From NCBI GenBank assembly GCA_022701365.1, contig JAKUHH010000126.1, forward strand, positions 124,001-188,000: 64,000 bases of DNA. Direction: 5' to 3'. The notes beneath the pieces are model-generated. The model did no database searches, had not been told where the DNA came from, and saw nothing but the letters and a program-made list of their open reading frames with translations. This stretch comes from Mycocentrospora acerina (taxonomy: Eukaryota > Ascomycota > Dothideomycetes > Pleosporales). How positions within the stretch are numbered: position 1 is the first letter of the stretch; each line of letters starts with the position of its first letter. This document shows positions 1 through 9,883 of this stretch, in pieces. The position numbers and the translations under genes were made by a program.

Positions 1-1385
1 AGATTTGGCGTGCTGCCCAGACTACCCGCCGCAGAAGGCCACTCTGCCCTCTCGATGCTAAACGACTGATTCCGCTCCCGGTACGGGGGTTCGAGCTGGG
101 CGTCGAGATAGGCAGCCGCCTTTTCTTCCTTCTTCGCCCGCCTGAGATGCCGTCCACCATGTCGCAGATCCAGCCCCGTGACGGAATTCGCAAACGTGCT
201 CGCCGGGCCCGGTGATGCAGGAGCAGCAAACGAGTACAGCGGCGCAGGTGCACTTGGATCCGTAGGCCGAGACGTGCTGCTCGCCGACGACAGCGGCAGG
301 ACATGGTCATCCTTGTCCTTTAGCTTGTGTTTTTGGCGCGACAAAAAGTTGTGCTTGTGCTTCTCCCTCTCCTTCTCTGGGTTCAGATATGCGTCGGTCC
401 GCGGCACCAGCGTCGACGTCGACGCATTAGCCGACGAGTACATGGACGCGCTGCTGCTGCTGACGCCCGAATCGATCAGGCTCGTCGTCGACTGGTTCAT
501 CATGCGGTTGAGGGCCTGGGAGCTGTGGATGCCGATGCCAATCTTGCCCGGGGACGGAAGCGGCTGCTGCTTCTTGTCCATGTCCTTGTCGACTTTGATG
601 TTCTTGGGCTTGGACGAGAAGAGCTTCATCTTGCTCTTTTCCTTTGGCGCCTTGGAGGGCTCGGGCGTCGACGCCTGCTTGGGCGAGCCCAGCGGCTGTG
701 TGTGCGACTGGTCGACGCCTGGCGAGTTGAGGGGACTGCGCGGGAAGGCGGCGTTGGCGGCGGTGGTGGCAGCCATTCTGTTGACGCCCACGGCGCCGTT
801 CTGGTACGTCATGCCGTTGGTCTTGAAGGTCATGGCCTGGGCGCCCGGCATGGGCGGCGGGGAGCTCATGGGCTGGCCGCGGGCAGCAGGGGCAGCCGAG
901 TCGCTTGGGGCGGGGATGGTGGTGGAGCGGCGGCGGGCGTGCAGGGCATTCTGCTGGGCATAGGCGGCCTGGGCGGCAATCTGCGAGGCGCTGAGGTACG
1001 GCGAGGCAGAAGTGGTGGCGGTGGTGGAGGTGGTGGGCGTGGTAAACGCAGCAAAGGTGGTGGATGCAGCAAACGCAGCAGACGCAGCAGAAGCCTCGCG
1101 GGCCGACGACAGGCTGGGCTCAAAGTAGCCCTGGGAGCGCTGGCGGGGGCGGTGGCCAATGTGCGCGTCGCTCTGCACGACCTTGACCATGCCCGGGCGC
1201 GAGAAGTTGTTGTGGGCGGCGGGCAGGGCGTCTGCGGCGGCCGAGGGCGAGCGCATCGAGCTGGCGGGCGCGGGCATGGGCGAGCGGCGCTGCTGCAGCG
1301 TGGCCTGCGAGCCGTCCGAGTCGGAGGCGTAGCCATCGAGCGACGGGCGGAGGGAATGCGGGGGCGGTGAAGACGACGGCATCAT
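1..1385 (-). CDS. 5' part of a low-complexity, Ser/Pro-rich protein gene, cut by the window edge; possibly HbrB-like (TORC2 subunit)
   Basis: An open frame of at least 461 codons starts at a tandem ATG-ATG (1385-1380) and runs off the left edge without a stop. The protein is rich in Ser, Ala and Pro. Near residues 250-420 it has short conserved-looking blocks, including KLFSSKPKNI, PLPSPGKIG, HKHNFLSRQKHKLKDKDDH, PLYSFAAPASPGP and GLDLRHGGR, followed by a basic/acidic KKEEK stretch. From memory these blocks resemble the disordered N-terminus that precedes the HbrB domain in Pezizomycotina TORC2 subunits (Bit61/HbrB family). The HbrB domain itself would lie outside the window, so this name is only a suggestion. 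It lies head-to-head with GON7, with about 450 bp between the two starts. The plus-strand open frames across this region are shadows. Confidence 0.7.
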   Translation of the reverse strand, partial: MMPSSSPPPHSLRPSLDGYASDSDGSQATLQQRRSPMPAPASSMRSPSAAADALPAAHNNFSRPGMVKVVQSDAHIGHRPRQRSQGYFEPSLSSAREASAASAAFAASTTFAAFTTPTTSTTATTSASPYLSASQIAAQAAYAQQNALHARRRSTTIPAPSDSAAPAARGQPMSSPPPMPGAQAMTFKTNGMTYQNGAVGVNRMAATTAANAAFPRSPLNSPGVDQSHTQPLGSPKQASTPEPSKAPKEKSKMKLFSSKPKNIKVDKDMDKKQQPLPSPGKIGIGIHSSQALNRMMNQSTTSLIDSGVSSSSASMYSSANASTSTLVPRTDAYLNPEKEREKHKHNFLSRQKHKLKDKDDHVLPLSSASSTSRPTDPSAPAPLYSFAAPASPGPASTFANSVTGLDLRHGGRHLRRAKKEEKAAAYLDAQLEPPYRERNQSFSIERAEWPSAAGSLGSTPN

Positions 1386-1833
1386 GTGCGACGTGGGTGT
1401 GGACGGTGGGCGTCGGCGGGCGTCTGGCGGTGGGAGAGGCTATACGGGGCGTCGCGCGTTCATGGCCAGCACGAAGCGATGCGGCGAGGCATGGATGTGA
1501 GTGGTGTGGGTGGTGTGGATGGCGTGGATGGTGTAATGGACAGTGGTGTGGATGGTGTGAATCAAGGAATGTGTGTGTGGGCGTGGATGTTGTAGTCATG
1601 TAGACATAGCTGCTAGCTGGACAGTCCCTGGCAACACAAGACACAAGCCACAAGACACTCACAAGACGCGCCGTTGCACCATCCATCCATCAACCCTGCA
1701 GCCCCGTCTAGCGCACCCCACTGCCCCCACCTCCACCACCACCACCACCACAAACATCCTCTGCACCTACCTAGTCAGCTACACACCCAGACTCTACCCT
1801 CTGCCCTGTCAACACCCCCTCCCACACTCCACC
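1386..1833. other. Intergenic region between divergent starts (upstream gene / GON7)
   Basis: This 448 bp region has no convincing ORF. The left half is GT-rich on the plus strand, with loose repeats of a GTGTGGATG-like unit near 1500-1560. The right half, 1660-1830, is strongly C/A-rich with ACC runs, a composition often seen just upstream of fungal starts. No clear TATA box was seen. Confidence 0.6.
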
Positions 1834-2115
1834 ATGCCATCCCTCTCCCTCACAGCCACCTACGCCTCCCCCTCCGGCTCCTCCACCCTGTCGTCCCTGC
1901 TCACCTCTCCCGCCCCCCCGACGACTTCAACACCACCAACAACCGCAGCCCGCACCGCCCACCTCGCCAGCCTGCAGACGGCGCTCAAGCAGCTGCAGGG
2001 CGACGTCAATGCCTTTTTGACGCAGAAGATGGACGACGACGGCCGGGCGGGCAGGGACACGGCTGCCAGGGACGAGGAGAATTACGGCGAGGAGGTTGTA
2101 GACGAGGAGGAGTAG
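1834..2115 (+). CDS. GON7: EKC/KEOPS complex subunit Gon7
   Basis: This is a small single-exon gene of 93 residues. It begins MPSLSLTATYASPSG, has a central helix with LQGDVNAFLTQKM, and ends in an acidic tail (ENYGEEVVDEEE). The T-A-T-Y-x-S-P-x-G start, the LQG-VNAFLTQKM block and the acidic end are what I know of fungal Gon7. In yeast Gon7 is a small, largely disordered subunit of KEOPS, the complex that makes N6-threonylcarbamoyladenosine on tRNAs and also affects telomeres. The start chosen is the ATG in ACC-ATG context at 1834. The frame is open further upstream, but that stretch is simple repeat without family character. It is convergent with VPS39, with 218 bp between the stops. Confidence 0.88.
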   Translation: MPSLSLTATYASPSGSSTLSSLLTSPAPPTTSTPPTTAARTAHLASLQTALKQLQGDVNAFLTQKMDDDGRAGRDTAARDEENYGEEVVDEEE

Positions 2116-2270
2116 GGTTGCTTGGTTGATTGATTCATTGTTGTCGTGATTCACGTCACGTGTTGGCTGGATGATGCTGATGATGATGACGATGATGATG
2201 ATGATGGACCATATTTATTTATTTTTCTGGCCAGAGGGATATCTATATATCTACATGTACACGACTCCTA

Positions 2271-2330
2271 CAACAACCACAACCACAACCACAACCACAA
2301 CCACAACCACAACCACTACAACAACAACAA
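2271..2330. repeat. ACAACC-type simple repeat
   Basis: A run of ACCACA/ACAACC hexamers and ACA trimers sits between the convergent stops of GON7 (2115) and VPS39 (2334). It almost touches the VPS39 stop codon, so it lies in the 3' untranslated region of that gene. A shorter GATGATGAT run precedes it at about 2171-2205. Confidence 0.9.
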
Positions 2331-2333
2331 CAT

Positions 2334-5300
2334 CTACCGCCATCCAGATGCCCCTGCTCCTCCCCCGCTCAGCACCGGCGTCCCCTTGCCCACGCTGCCC
2401 CTCAGACACCCAGAATGCACCACGCTATTGTCGGGATACACCCTAATGGCGCTGCCTCCAAATCGCTTGTGGCAAACCGCGCAATGTCTATCTTCGTCAA
2501 TCACAACCCGTCTGTTCAGTCCGCCAGGCACTCTCCGTCCCCTGCTATCGACCTTTGCCCCGCCGTTCCCTTCGCCCAGCAATACCGCTGCTTCCACCGC
2601 CACCTTCTCTACACCGCGCAGCCGTGCTACGATTCGCTCTTCGTTTAGCACAGAGTTGGCGTTGCGGATACGCCCGCGGAAATACGATTCCAGGTCTTTG
2701 ACTGGCAGCGATGGGGGCATGAGGTCGAGCGTCGACGACGCAGGGAGGCGGGCGCCGTGCTTGCTGAGGAGGTCTAGCGCTGGCGGCCAGTTGGGCTGGT
2801 TGGGCGGAGGAGGCGTGAGGTAGAGCGAGAGGAGGACGTGGTAGATAGAAAGTTCCGAGGCCACGGCGTCGTGGGAAGGAGAGGGTTGCGATGGTGGTGG
2901 AGACGTGGATGTCGACCCCGAGGATTGTGGGTTGCTGAGGTGCAGCTGGTTGCAGTATCTACTTCAAATTAGCAAACACTTCAAACACATCAAACACACA
3001 AACTCCTTCAATGCAATGCAATGCAATCCATCCTTCCACTTACTCTTCAGCTTTTTGGTAGTCCTTCAACTGAAACACATAAATCTGCAGCGCCTGCTTA
3101 TGCGACCCCATTTTGCTCAGCACAATCGCCCGTGGCTCGTAGTAATCCGGATCTATCACTCTCATTAGCATCATCTTCGACATGACCATCCCCACAACAT
3201 AACCACCACCAAAATACGTACCATTCGTCGGCAACTGCTGGAAAACGCGATACTTATTGTACTGCGAGCTCGTCTTAAGAAACACCTGCAGCCTCTCCCT
3301 CCACGCCCCCTTTGTCTCCTCCTCATCCTCATTTCCCTCTTCATCCTCCCAATGCCCATTCTTCAGCCGCTCAAGGAACAGGTCCACGAGCCGCTGGTGG
3401 AAATCTGGGGTCAAGTCATTCAGCTCCTCAATCACGTGCTCGAGATATTTGACCGCGAGCTTGACATCGATGCCCTGCAAGAAGTCGAGGACTTGCTGTC
3501 GGGGCAATGTCTCTGCATTCTCCGTGTCGGCGAGGAAAATCTCCATGCCCAGCGACGGCTCGGTGCGGAGCGGCCACTCGGCAAACTCGAGAATGAGATC
3601 AATCATCTCGGGCGGGAGTTGTTGGAGGTAGCCCACCGTTCTTTGTGGGCCTTGCAGCGCAGGGGAAACCTCTTCGTCTGCCTCGTTTCTGCCAAACTTT
3701 TCAAGTAGCTCCAATGCCTGTCGGTGGAGTCGCTTGCCGTGCAAAAAGTCAATCAGATCTGCATATCGACCCGTCTCGTATAGTTTGTCCTGCACAACGT
3801 CCGGCTCGCAGAAGTTGGGCAGCCGGAAGAGGGAGCCTGCAAGCCCAGGGCTTGCGAGCATGTACGCCCGGAACAGTGTCGTGTCGACAAGTTGCGCAAC
3901 CTCGACGAGCTTCGCTTCCCAGTCAACGGGCCCTGATAGGCATGTCTCTTGGATGAAGAAGTGGAAGTCGGGCTTGAAATCATCGGCCTGGCTTTCGCTG
4001 GGTGTGGCCAGTGGCTCCTTGAGCTTGCCTTCAATGTCAATATACCGCTTAATCTGCACGCGACATTGTGCGAGGAAGGACTGCAGTGCGCGAACAGATT
4101 CCTTAAAGTCTTTGTCTTCCAGCGACTTGTCCGACTGAAGCGTCTCTGTCGTCTTGGCCAGCTCTGTTGTCCGCCTCTTGAGGCCTGGAATTTCTCCCGA
4201 GTCGTCCTTTACCGAGGAGCGGATCGACGCCGTGTCTGAATCCACCTTCTTGTGTCCACCGACAAGCCTGCCCATCATCGCTCGCCCAATCGTCGAAGCA
4301 GGGTTAAAGGAGGTGTGTGGGGTGTCTGCGCTGTCGGATGCACTCTTCTCGCCGTTGGAGTCTTCCTCGTCAGCTGCACTGTCGTCATCCTTGACGCTCT
4401 GGTCTGGCGCCAGTTTCCCAGCAATCGCTCTTGGATACAGGGAGATGACGCGCTCGGGGGGTGTTTTGGCATCGGTGAAGAGGTCCATGGCCTCGCGGAA
4501 CTTCTTCTGGTCAAAGAGAGCCTGCGCCTTGAGCATCATAATCTCCCGCACCATGCCCTCCTTGTCCTTTAGAAGCGTGTCTTCGAGCATGTTGAGCAGA
4601 CTGAGCGCCTCGTCGTAGCGTCCATTCTGGACCAGCACGTCAATCTGCGCCTCGTAGCTCTGCGCGCCCATGCGCCAGATGCACCGATCGCTTGCCACGA
4701 GGAAGCCCTTGCCAGCGTGAGCCAGGCTGATGTTTGGCTGGGGCACATGCAGGAAGTTGACATTTGGCAGGGCAATGGTCTGCAGCAGGTTCAGCGTGTC
4801 TGGGTTCCTGATTTCCAGGCTGCCCTTGGACGGCGGCTGCAGAGCGAGCATATAAGGGTACGAGTACGCAATCATCTCTGGGGCAAACGACCACGGTATT
4901 TGGCGCTTGTCAAGGGCGTTCCCGTCCGTGTCGATGAACAGGCTGTTCACGTCCTTTGCCAGCAGCAGCTGTCCCTCGCCCAGGCGCGTGGCCAGCGGCT
5001 TGGGGACCCAGCTGCCCATGCCCATGTAGCCCATGCCCGACGACGACACGGCGCCAAAACGAGCGCCGCTCTGGCCGCCGGCTTCGCCCAGCGTGCCGGG
5101 CTTGATAATGTCCTGCACCTCCTGCGTCTCAATGTCGACCATGACGAAGCCCGGGTCCATGCCAGCGACCATCTTGGTGCCCGTCGCCCACGTCAGGCTC
5201 TTGACCGAGGCAATGAGCGACATCTCGGTGGCATCGCCCGTCAGCTCCATGTCCTGCCATGTCCATAGGATGATCTTGCGCTTCACCGCCACGGCCAGCC

Positions 5301-5888
5301 TGCTCACAATCGAGGGGATCCCCGTGCTCGGGTCCTTGACAATGTTGCTGGCGGCTGCAAACGCCGTGGCGCCCTTTGTCTTCCCGAGCTTCTCCTGCAG
5401 TGTGTACGTCTGCAGGTCGTGGATGGAGACGTGGTTGTCTGACAGCGACACAAGGATGCCTGCCTCCTTGATGATGGCGAGCTGCTGGATCGGGCGGCGC
5501 GAGAACTTTTCCTCTTCGCGCAGGAGGTCGGCAGGCCTGGGCTTGGGCTTGGTCGTGCCCGTGGCGGCAGGCAGCTCGGGGGGCGCGTCACCGTTGGGCT
5601 CGCCATTGTCGGCGTTGGCGTCGGCGTCGTCGTTTTGCTCGTTGACGCGGTAGATGCGCAGGGCGCCGGTGTTGAGGCCAACAAGCACGCGGTCGCCTGG
5701 GGGAGTCAGTCAGCCGGTCTGTTGGTCTGTTGGTCTGTAGGCTGGACGTGGCGTGGTCGTGTTGCACACACCACACACAACACACAACACATGATGCTCG
5801 ACATACCGTATGCGAGGATCGACTCGATCTTGGACTTGTCGCGCGGCTTGAGCTCGACAATGGGCCGGGCAGTAAAGGCAGACAGCAT
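2334..5888 (-). CDS. VPS39: Vacuolar sorting protein Vps39/Vam6 (HOPS subunit)
   Basis: Three exons are inferred: 5888-5807, 5696-3044 and 2958-2334 (introns of 110 and 85 nt; donors GTATGT and GTAAGT, acceptors CAG and TAG). They join in frame to 1119 residues. The N-terminus (MLSAFTARPIVELKPRDKSK) and the following beta-rich half are a CNH/citron-type domain. The middle is alpha-solenoid (clathrin-repeat-like). The last exon carries the Vps39 domain 2 with a zinc-finger-like C-A-V-C-H-K-R-F...V-V-H-S-G-C motif. In yeast this protein is the Rab7/Ypt7-binding end of the HOPS tether at the vacuole and takes part in vacuole-mitochondria contacts. The first join gives Tyr-Gly-Asp-Arg and the second Glu-Glu-Tyr-Cys-Asn-Gln, both continuous with family sequence. 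An E-box (CACGTG) lies 34 bp upstream at 5922-5927. Confidence 0.93.
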
Positions 5889-7642
5889 GGTTGGTGTCTT
5901 TCACGGATGTTTGTTCATTTGCACGTGTGTGAGCCGCTATGCGACCATGGTTGCGTGCACGGCGCTCTTCATCAAAGCGACGGGTGTGTTGGCGGCCGGG
6001 GGGAGCTTGGTCGTCATGGTTCAACATGCACACGGTCAGTCCGTGCGTCATCTCTCCATGTCACTACTCACCACTGGCCACTCACCATTCACTACGCATT
6101 ACTCATTACTCATTACCCACTGCTAACCATGACCGCCAACCACTGACTATCAACCACGACTGCTCACCACTCACTGCAACCACTCATCATTCACTACATC
6201 CACTCACTACATCCACTCACCATTCACCACGTCCATGATCAATCATCTCCACAAGTCTCCATTTTCTACATAACAATACATGACACAATGAACGTGGGTA
6301 GAGAGCGTGGTGTGGGGAGGCGAATCTTGTACTATTCATGGTCCATAAAGCGTTAAACAACGCATGAATCTCGCAGTCCCCAACTATTTCTTCCACCATA
6401 AAACGAGCGACAAGAGGTGAGACAAATCTCCATCTCCTCCAAAGGGCCACTTCGCACCACCACCTTCTTCCAAAAAAAATCATCCATCCGTCCTAGTCCC
6501 GGGCGCAAGCGCCACAGGATCAACTCAAAACGGCGCGACAGGCGCGCAAAAACCAACCCTTCATCCAGAGGGACGAGGATTGCTTCAACTAGCCGTACAA
6601 TCAACACATCTACATCGACTTTCAACTCAAAAAAACAAATTCTCCATCCCTCCACACCGGTCCTACAAAAAGGCATGAAAAGAGGCAAAGAAAATGGAGG
6701 AAAGCAAAAAACGCTTGTTACCAATCAGCACAACACCTCTCCCATCAATTCCCCCAGCAACAGCCCAACGGCGGGTGCAAAGCATACAAGCACGCCGGGG
6801 CCGGTGAGTTAACGGAAGACGGGGGCGAGGGTGGCGAATGAGCGATCATATCCACATATTGCCGGCTCGATACACAGCGCACATGCCTGTGCTTCCATTG
6901 CAGCCTTGACTGCACACACTGAAGCGGCTCGCGGCCAACCGGGCAAGCCACAGGAAGGCGGGGAGCGGGGTCCAGCGCGTCGCAGAAGGGAAACGGAAAG
7001 CAAGGAGGGCCGGATCAGAAATCAGGCGTAAGGGACCTCGGGGACAGACTAACCAAAGGAGACATAACACGCAACACGTCGTCTTGGACTACAACTAAAA
7101 AGGAAAGCGGTCGCGGAATTGAGAAACGATGAATACAAAATTGAAATTGAAAAAAAAATTGGCGTTGTAGACAAGAAGTTTCCGCGACACAGAGTTCCAG
7201 GTAGATTAAAAGAGACGTGGGGATATCGATCCAACGCGCCCGCCAAAGCAGAGCAATAACACAGACTGATAAACCAAAAATGCACTAAGGGGGAAATTGG
7301 CAAAAAGGGAGTGCAAGTATAAAAACACCAGTTCGCGTCCACGGAGAGGAGCAAGCCCCATCAATCCGGGACATGCAAAAAAAAAGATTGCAATCTCCAG
7401 CGAGCGCAAGAGCGCATCAAATATGGAGAGGAAAAAAAAACTTCAAGATTCCAAACATTTCGGTCTGAGCAATTACGTCTCAGTCACGCGTCGATGTGGC
7501 AACCCCTTTGCCGTGCCGGGAGACTCAGAAGGCATGCCGAAAGGTCAGTAGCAGGCGCGGGGTTATCGACATATGGATGGGGGGGTAGGGTTGTAGAACT
7601 AGAGAGTATCCTCGTCCTCATCTCCGGGAGAAAGGGGGAGGT
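5889..7642. other. Long intergenic region between VPS39 start and PRM1 stop
   Basis: No credible gene was found on either strand; the ORFs are short and low-complexity. From 6040 to about 6236 the plus strand is an almost G-free CACT/ACCA/CATT low-complexity tract. From about 6500 to 7450 the sequence is A-rich with many AAAA runs, and the part nearest PRM1 is probably its 3' UTR. A GC-richer island lies at about 6800-7030 with no recognisable RNA gene. Confidence 0.6.
6040..6236. repeat. Degenerate CACTCA/CATTACTC low-complexity tract
   Basis: About 200 bp consists of reshuffled CACTCAC, CATTACT, CCACTAC and CACCATTCAC words with almost no G on the plus strand. It lies roughly 150-350 bp upstream of the VPS39 start, so it could affect that promoter. 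It has no coding potential. Confidence 0.75.
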
Positions 7643-9883
7643 TTAGTGGTCCGAGAAGGGGTTGCGTTTCTCGTCGAGAGGGGACGGACCAGCAAATTGG
7701 ACGTAGCTGCTTGTTCGGAGGTGGCCGGGGCGGGACGATTCAGTTACTGCGTGTGCGTCGACTTGGCCAATCTTCTCCGTGGGAGAGTCGGGCCCGAATT
7801 CGGGAAAGGGTCGGGGTTGCAGCGCATACGGTGCAGCGGCGTGGGCAGCATTGTTGGGGTGGTAGTCGTTGGCAACATATTGAGGAGGCGCAGTGGCAAG
7901 GTACTCGTGAGACTTGGGGTTGTTGTCGTTGTCGATGGATGGGTCAATGACGTAGGCGGTGCCTGATTCAAGGTCGCGGCGGAAAAGATGAGTGGAAGCG
8001 TAGATGAATCCACCGATGGCAATAGCGAGCCATATCAGGATGAGTGCGGTGGAAATGAGTGCTTCGGTCTGAATGCCATTCATGAGTTTCTCGATGACGT
8101 GGTTGACAGCTTCGGTAATCTCGTCTTTTGCCTTGCCGTTGGGATCGGAAAGAAGCTCGGCGGCGGAATCAGAGTCGCTGATCTCAGCAAGGGCACCAAG
8201 CGAAAAGGTATCGTTGGAAACGCCGGGGAAGTTGACGTGGGCGTTGTCTGACACCCAGGTGAGACCTTCTTGGAAGCCAGCAATCTTTAGTCCGATCAGG
8301 CAGTTGAGCACTTCTTTGATAGGTTCATAGAGAACCGTGCCGCCAAACGTGCTGTTGAGGGTCTTGCTCATCTCGCTCACAAAGGCGTTCAGAGTCTCGT
8401 TGACTGCCGTGGTGGTGGTGTTGACCCAGCCCAAGATGTCATCGTTGATCTTTTGGTCCAGCTTGGCCACGACGCCATTGGTGCCTTGGGACCAAGACAT
8501 GGAAGCGTTGTTGAGCGACGAGACGACCTTTCCGGCAAAGTCGGCGACTTGACTCGTGAGTTCGGGAGTCTTGTCTTTGACGGCCTTGAGCAACAGATAT
8601 TGACAGAAGCAGGAAAACAAGCCAGCAATGCCCAGAGACAGGAGGAACATCATCGGAACAGATGTCGCGTAGGCCCAGGCCCAACGGATAATGGCTTGTC
8701 GTCGAGCTGAGCCGAAGCGCTTTCCAGCCCATAGACCGAGAGTGGAGGAAGTCGGGCGGGAGGCAAGATATACCACGTCCATGCCCTCGTGACCTTGCGC
8801 GAAGAGCGCAGCGCGTAGCTCCATCTTTCGGTATCGGCGGACTTCCAGCCAGGCCATGGGGACACAGACAACAATAGCGAGAGCGATGAGTATGCCGAGG
8901 GCGATTTTGCGTGCCTTGTACACCATCGTGATGAGATCGTTGAAAAACTCATTGATGGAGTTGCCCTCGGAGCAAAAGTTGAGCTTCTCCTTTTGTGGTA
9001 CGGGGAGGCCCTTGCGATCAAACTCGAACGTGTCCATGCCGCGGATCAGCTTCTTGACGGCCTCGAAAGGAGTGCGAATGATGTTGTCTGTAAAGTTTTG
9101 CACCGATTCGAACGTCGGAATTGAGGCGTTGAGCTTCTGGAGTCCTTGCTGCAACTCAGGCGGTACTTCCAGAGCTTTCAGCTTGGTGATCTGTTGGTCT
9201 AGGTTGATGCTTGGCTTGATGAATCCGGATCCTGCGTCGAAATTGAACTTTGAGAGAATAGAGTTGATGCCATCCGTGACGGATTTGACTGCGTTACCTA
9301 GATCGTCGGTGACCGCGTCGATTGTTTTGTTGAGGCTCTTGCCGATTGCGTCGCCAACTTCGGTAGCGGCACGAAGGCTGCCGCTTACGGCCAGGGTGAT
9401 GAGGCAGAGGTAGGTACTTGTCAACATGTGAATGACGAAGAGAACGATTTCTTCAACGCCCGTGACGCTCATTTCCAGCATAGTCATGAGGCCACTCACT
9501 GCCTTTTCGACCCCGGAAGCGGTCATGTCGTTGATGCCTGTGGCCATGTAATGGGGCATGGAAGCCAAAGAGCTGCCAATGTTTTCGACTTGGGTGCAGG
9601 CGCTGAGAGCTTCTCGGCGAGCAGAAGTGATGCTTGAGTCAGTGCTTGCAATTGCGAAGAGCAGGCGAACAAGTACGAGGAGGAGGAGGATAGTCCAGCG
9701 GTTGATCCATATTTGTGAGAGTCTAGCTCGAAGGCCGAGGTATGGTTTGAAGTTTGGTGTTTGGTTTATAGTAGGTCGTGGTACATTTGGTGGGGCGTAG
9801 TAGTCTCGCATCTCATGATCGCCAGCGGACATAGATGGAGGTACAGCAGGGAAGGGTTGCTGTTGGTTCGTAGAGGAAGCCAT
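7643..9883 (-). CDS. PRM1: Plasma membrane fusion protein Prm1
   Basis: This is a single exon of 746 residues. Hydrophobic segments occur near residues 63-80, 147-168, about 330-350, about 400-430 and near 620-640. They alternate with long extracellular stretches that carry N-linked sites (for example NKT, NFT, NAS, NTT, NST). Five membrane segments with two large Cys-poor loops is the layout I know for Prm1, which promotes plasma-membrane fusion in mating and, in filamentous fungi, germling/hyphal fusion. The tail is cytosolic and Pro/Ser-rich. The start is the ATG at 9883; the codon before it is GTG and was not used. The promoter lies in the gene-poor region to the right. Confidence 0.92.
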   Translation of the reverse strand: MASSTNQQQPFPAVPPSMSAGDHEMRDYYAPPNVPRPTINQTPNFKPYLGLRARLSQIWINRWTILLLLVLVRLLFAIASTDSSITSARREALSACTQVENIGSSLASMPHYMATGINDMTASGVEKAVSGLMTMLEMSVTGVEEIVLFVIHMLTSTYLCLITLAVSGSLRAATEVGDAIGKSLNKTIDAVTDDLGNAVKSVTDGINSILSKFNFDAGSGFIKPSINLDQQITKLKALEVPPELQQGLQKLNASIPTFESVQNFTDNIIRTPFEAVKKLIRGMDTFEFDRKGLPVPQKEKLNFCSEGNSINEFFNDLITMVYKARKIALGILIALAIVVCVPMAWLEVRRYRKMELRAALFAQGHEGMDVVYLASRPTSSTLGLWAGKRFGSARRQAIIRWAWAYATSVPMMFLLSLGIAGLFSCFCQYLLLKAVKDKTPELTSQVADFAGKVVSSLNNASMSWSQGTNGVVAKLDQKINDDILGWVNTTTTAVNETLNAFVSEMSKTLNSTFGGTVLYEPIKEVLNCLIGLKIAGFQEGLTWVSDNAHVNFPGVSNDTFSLGALAEISDSDSAAELLSDPNGKAKDEITEAVNHVIEKLMNGIQTEALISTALILIWLAIAIGGFIYASTHLFRRDLESGTAYVIDPSIDNDNNPKSHEYLATAPPQYVANDYHPNNAAHAAAPYALQPRPFPEFGPDSPTEKIGQVDAHAVTESSRPGHLRTSSYVQFAGPSPLDEKRNPFSDH

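Noticed and set aside
178..1370. Long plus-strand open frames (261 and 347 codons)
   Set aside because: They are shadows of the minus-strand gene at 1-1385; their translations are Gly/Arg/Leu-rich without protein character.
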